The notes below the pieces were generated by a model, which made no database searches, was not told the DNA's origin, and saw only the letters and a program-made list of their open reading frames with translations. From positions 1 through 8,580 of the forward strand of contig JAHIZU010000016.1 in NCBI GenBank assembly GCA_018814265.1: a stretch of DNA of 8,580 nucleotides. The letters are read 5' to 3'. Numbering within the stretch: the stretch's first letter is position 1; the number at the start of each line of letters is the position of its first letter. Positions 6,507 through 8,580 of the stretch are shown piece after piece. Made by a program: the position numbers and the translations under genes. The DNA is from Candidatus Margulisiibacteriota bacterium. Its GTDB lineage: Bacteria; Margulisbacteria; WOR-1; O2-12-FULL-45-9.

Positions 6507-6510
6507 GGAG
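6507..6510 (+). promoter_or_regulatory. Ribosome binding site of the NagB-like gene
   Basis: GGAG lies 8 bases before the ATG at 6519 and supports this start. An AT-rich stretch (TTGACGATATATATA, 6488-6502) lies just upstream, but a TTGACG -35 there would put its -10 on the ribosome binding site. I do not assign a promoter for this gene. Confidence 0.6.
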
Positions 6511-6518
6511 CAATAACT

Positions 6519-7484
6519 ATGGGAAAGGCTGTTTTACAATTATATAGGCCCAGCAATAGAAGACTAACTCCTGCTATAAAAAAGGCAGAAAGATTCGATT
6601 ATCGGATCTTGTCCCGCGAACAAGTTAGCCGCCAAGCTGCCCAGAGCATCCTTGACCTGGCAAAATCTGGCAAGGGAACTGTTTTAACTCCCGGCTGCAA
6701 TACCCCCATTCGCATGTATTGGGCACTTTCCAAAATGGCCAAAGAAGAAGGCGTAGATCTAAGCGGGCTGCTTAAAGGGGAACAGGGAAACTTCCAGATG
6801 GGAATGATAGATGGAATTGAAGGGCAGCTTGAACATCCCTACAGCTTCAAATATTATTTCATTAAGAATTTTCTAAAACATTTTCTGCCGGAAGATTTTA
6901 GGCTTCCCTCAGATCCCGCCGCAAGGCGCACGGCCATTCAAGAGATCTATCAGACCTTTAAGAATGTTTATGTCCCCCACCTTCCCGGCAACACAGACCT
7001 CGCCACCAAATTAGCTGAGGAAGGTCAATTTAATCTGTGGCTGGGAAAACATTCGCCCATAGATCTTATTGTCTGCGGCATTGGTCCGGATGGCCATATC
7101 GCCTTTTTGGGGCCTGGACAAGAATTGGTTCCCAGAGCCCTGCCCGCCCGTACCGTTGAGCTTTGGCAAGGCATCCGCTCCTGGAAGTGGCTGGATGAGA
7201 GCCGAGAGACCTGTGCGTGCGTTAAAGAAAATTGTGATATTTCAACAAGGGGGGCACCTCAACACGCGCTGACTATTTCACTCAATACGTTCATTACCGC
7301 AAAGAAGATCATTTTAATGGCCATCGGGAGAGGAAAGGCGGAAGCAATTCGTGAATTATTCTATGGCACCTACAATCCGTCCAATTTTACTGCCCACTAT
7401 CTTGGACAACCCTTGGTTAGAAACAAGGTCACCATTCTTTTAGATGAAGAAGCTGCTCGCGAGTTAAGAAAAGAAGCTGCCTAG
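6519..7484 (+). CDS. NagB-family (glucosamine-6-phosphate deaminase/isomerase-like) protein, divergent
   Basis: This 321-residue cytoplasmic protein is longer than E. coli NagB (about 266). Visible family features are a phosphate-loop region VLTPGCNTPIRMYWAL (55-70, where NagB has PTGGTP), D98 in MIDGIEG at the place of NagB Asp72, EHPYSFKYYFIKNF matching the EHP-SY region, and GIGPDGHIAF (187-196), whose D191 and H193 match Asp141 and His143. NagB normally continues DGHIAFNEP, with Glu148 completing the ring-opening triad; here the sequence is DGHIAFLGPG, so G198 replaces that glutamate. An insert at about 213-245 contains C232, C234 and C239 (TCACVKENC). NagB turns glucosamine-6-phosphate into fructose-6-phosphate and ammonia, but the altered site makes the substrate here uncertain. 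It could be an isomerase or lactonase relative. It is convergent with the LacI-family gene, their stops overlapping at CTAG. Confidence 0.8.
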   Translation: MGKAVLQLYRPSNRRLTPAIKKAERFDYRILSREQVSRQAAQSILDLAKSGKGTVLTPGCNTPIRMYWALSKMAKEEGVDLSGLLKGEQGNFQMGMIDGIEGQLEHPYSFKYYFIKNFLKHFLPEDFRLPSDPAARRTAIQEIYQTFKNVYVPHLPGNTDLATKLAEEGQFNLWLGKHSPIDLIVCGIGPDGHIAFLGPGQELVPRALPARTVELWQGIRSWKWLDESRETCACVKENCDISTRGAPQHALTISLNTFITAKKIILMAIGRGKAEAIRELFYGTYNPSNFTAHYLGQPLVRNKVTILLDEEAARELRKEAA

Positions 7485-8488
7485 GCCTTCGCTGTAGTTT
7501 CTCCTTTAATCAACTGCGCCGGCAATGTATACCGACAAGCCGCACGAGAAGGATTTTCAATAATATCTAAAAGGGTATTTACCGCAGTTCTTCCTAAATC
7601 CTCAAGATTAACATCAATCGTGGTTAACTTTGTTTTTATGGCATTTATATAAGGCGGAAAAGGAATGTTGTCAAACCCAGTGATAGAGATATCCTTGGGA
7701 ATTTTATAGCCAAGTTCCATCAGTCCCTGATAAGCGGTGTAGGCTAAGGCATCGCTTTCGCAAACCAAAGCGGTTATCTGAGGATCTAATTTCAAAAGCT
7801 TATCCACTGCTTTATTTGCGGTCTCCCAATTGCAAAAATCCCCGATCGCAATATGATCCCCTGAAAAAGTTATGCCTGCCTCATTTAAAGCAAATCTAAA
7901 ACCATCCAATCTATCTGAAGTTACAGGGTCAAATAAAGGGCCGCCTGTCATATAAGCGAATCTTTTGTGGCCAAGCTCGATAAGATGCTTGGTAACCTCA
8001 TAGATCCCTGCCCTTCCATCGCTTAAAACGGTATGCAGTTCTATGCCCGGAATAGGATGGCCGCAGAGGACCAAAGGAATGCCCTGTTGCTTGATCATTA
8101 AGACATGGTCTTGTGAGATCTTCCCTAGAACAAGAAAGCCATCCAAGATCTTTTTGGAGAACATATGAGGCAAGCATTCCTCTTCATCCGCAAAATGTTC
8201 AATAATCACATTAATGCCCTGTTCCTTGGCTGCCGACAAGATGGCAGTAGTTATCTTATTATAATATTCGCCCAATATAAGCTCATGGCTTATCCCCGTA
8301 ACGCCGATGATCTTTTTCGTTCTCTGGCTGAAGCGTTTCCGGACATAGCCCAATTCCTCACAGACCTCCAGGATATTAGCGCGTGTTTTGCGGTTTACGA
8401 GTTTCGGGTTATTAAAAGCTTGGGAAACCGTAGCCGGAGAACAACCTACTTTCTTAGCTATTTCCTTGATCCGTACTTTTCTAGGCAT
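7481..8488 (-). CDS. LacI-family transcriptional regulator
   Basis: This 335-residue protein has the usual family length. The N-terminal helix-turn-helix (about residues 5-50: IKEIAKKVGCSPATVSQAFN, ending in EELGY) is followed by a periplasmic-binding-protein-like sugar-sensing core from about residue 60 (IIGVTG), with FLVLGKI, the HKRFAYMTGG strand-turn, RLDGFRFAL, ALVCESDALA and DISITGFDNIPF all typical of the family. The linker is odd: after LGY only 12 residues precede IGV, against about 16 in E. coli LacI, and the usual PN..AR.L hinge-helix signature is absent. It converges on the NagB-like gene with stops overlapping at CTAG (7481-7484), so a regulatory link to sugar-phosphate metabolism is plausible but unproven. 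A strong ribosome binding site precedes the ATG. A palindromic repeat lies directly upstream. Confidence 0.93.
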   Translation of the reverse strand: MPRKVRIKEIAKKVGCSPATVSQAFNNPKLVNRKTRANILEVCEELGYVRKRFSQRTKKIIGVTGISHELILGEYYNKITTAILSAAKEQGINVIIEHFADEEECLPHMFSKKILDGFLVLGKISQDHVLMIKQQGIPLVLCGHPIPGIELHTVLSDGRAGIYEVTKHLIELGHKRFAYMTGGPLFDPVTSDRLDGFRFALNEAGITFSGDHIAIGDFCNWETANKAVDKLLKLDPQITALVCESDALAYTAYQGLMELGYKIPKDISITGFDNIPFPPYINAIKTKLTTIDVNLEDLGRTAVNTLLDIIENPSRAACRYTLPAQLIKGETTAKA

Positions 8489-8495
8489 AATTAAA

Positions 8496-8501
8496 CCTCC
8501 C
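8496..8501 (-). promoter_or_regulatory. Ribosome binding site of the LacI-family gene
   Basis: On the minus strand GGGAGG precedes the ATG at 8488 by 7 bases. This strong Shine-Dalgarno contrasts with its absence before clpC and the first gene of the envelope operon. Confidence 0.75.
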
Positions 8502-8510
8502 GGTTTCGAA

Positions 8511-8580
8511 GGAACCTGCGAATGAACCCTTCGGCAAGCTCAGGGCAGCACCGAGCGAAGTCGAGGTGCTTCGCGGTTCC
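8511..8580. repeat. Palindromic dispersed repeat at the right edge (possibly incomplete)
   Basis: The outer arms GGAACCTGCGAA (8511-8522) and TTCGCGGTTCC (8570-8580) pair over 11 bases with one bulged T. Inside are two smaller stems: CCCT/AGGG (8527-8530 with 8542-8545) and GCACC/GGTGC (8548-8552 with 8565-8569). Together they can form a three-way junction. The core words CCTTCGGCAAGCTCAGG and GAGCGAAGTCGAGG match a repeat type I recall from many environmental bacterial genomes (CCTTCGACAAGCTCAGG...GAGCGAAGTCGAAGG). The unit sits 10 bases upstream of the LacI gene's ribosome binding site and may continue past the window. Confidence 0.7.

Noticed and set aside
7069..7272. Open frame of 67 codons in another frame of the NagB-like gene
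   Set aside because: It overlaps the most conserved part of the gene (GPDGHIAF), and its translation has no recognisable feature.
8165..8494. Plus-strand 109-codon open frame opposite the LacI gene
   Set aside because: It covers the complement of the conserved helix-turn-helix and is best explained as a shadow frame.

Overview
The window reads as a chromosomal segment of a diderm (Gram-negative) bacterium of moderate GC. Three things point this way: a four-gene operon for envelope proteins that pairs an outer-membrane beta-barrel with S-layer homology (SLH) domains, the start of a cyanobacterial-type clpC, and two kinds of dispersed palindromic repeat common in uncultivated candidate phyla. 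SLH domains together with an outer membrane are typical of Cyanobacteria and their sister lineages, Thermotogae, Deinococcus and Negativicutes. A relative of Cyanobacteria such as Margulisbacteria/Saganbacteria (WOR-1) would fit well, but this is inference, as no marker gene here settles it.

Layout. 1-77 (minus) is the first 25 codons of clpC, leaving the window on the left. 78-163 is a divergent promoter region. 164-358 (plus) is a small 64-residue protein of unknown function. 355-6381 (minus) is a four-gene operon read from right to left: a secreted Ig-SLH-beta-sandwich protein (5134-6381), an outer-membrane barrel fused to Ig and SLH domains (3431-5134), a secreted protein with two beta-sandwich repeats (2553-3434), and a multi-pass Cache-HAMP histidine kinase (355-2553). 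Every junction in this operon is a stop/start overlap (TAATG, ATGA, TAATG), which implies translational coupling. 6382-6518 is a second divergent regulatory region. 6519-7484 (plus) is a NagB-like sugar-phosphate deaminase/isomerase that lacks one expected catalytic glutamate. It converges on a LacI-family regulator at 7481-8488 (minus). 8511-8580 is a palindromic repeat that reaches the right edge.

How the genes may work together. Three envelope proteins carry a shared set of extracytoplasmic modules (the Ig-like domain, SLH and a DDG..GD..YTL beta-sandwich), and they are co-translated with a membrane sensor kinase. The simplest reading is one functional unit that tethers the outer membrane to the cell wall and monitors the envelope. 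No response regulator lies in the window, so the output is unknown. The NagB-like/LacI pair looks like an independent sugar-phosphate module. It is separated from the operon by a divergent promoter region.

The most notable points are the coupled tether-plus-sensor operon, a barrel-SLH fusion in the reverse of the usual domain order, a signal peptide encoded almost wholly by a dispersed repeat, two genes with an extended -10 element very close to a start codon without a ribosome binding site, and the altered active site of the NagB homologue.
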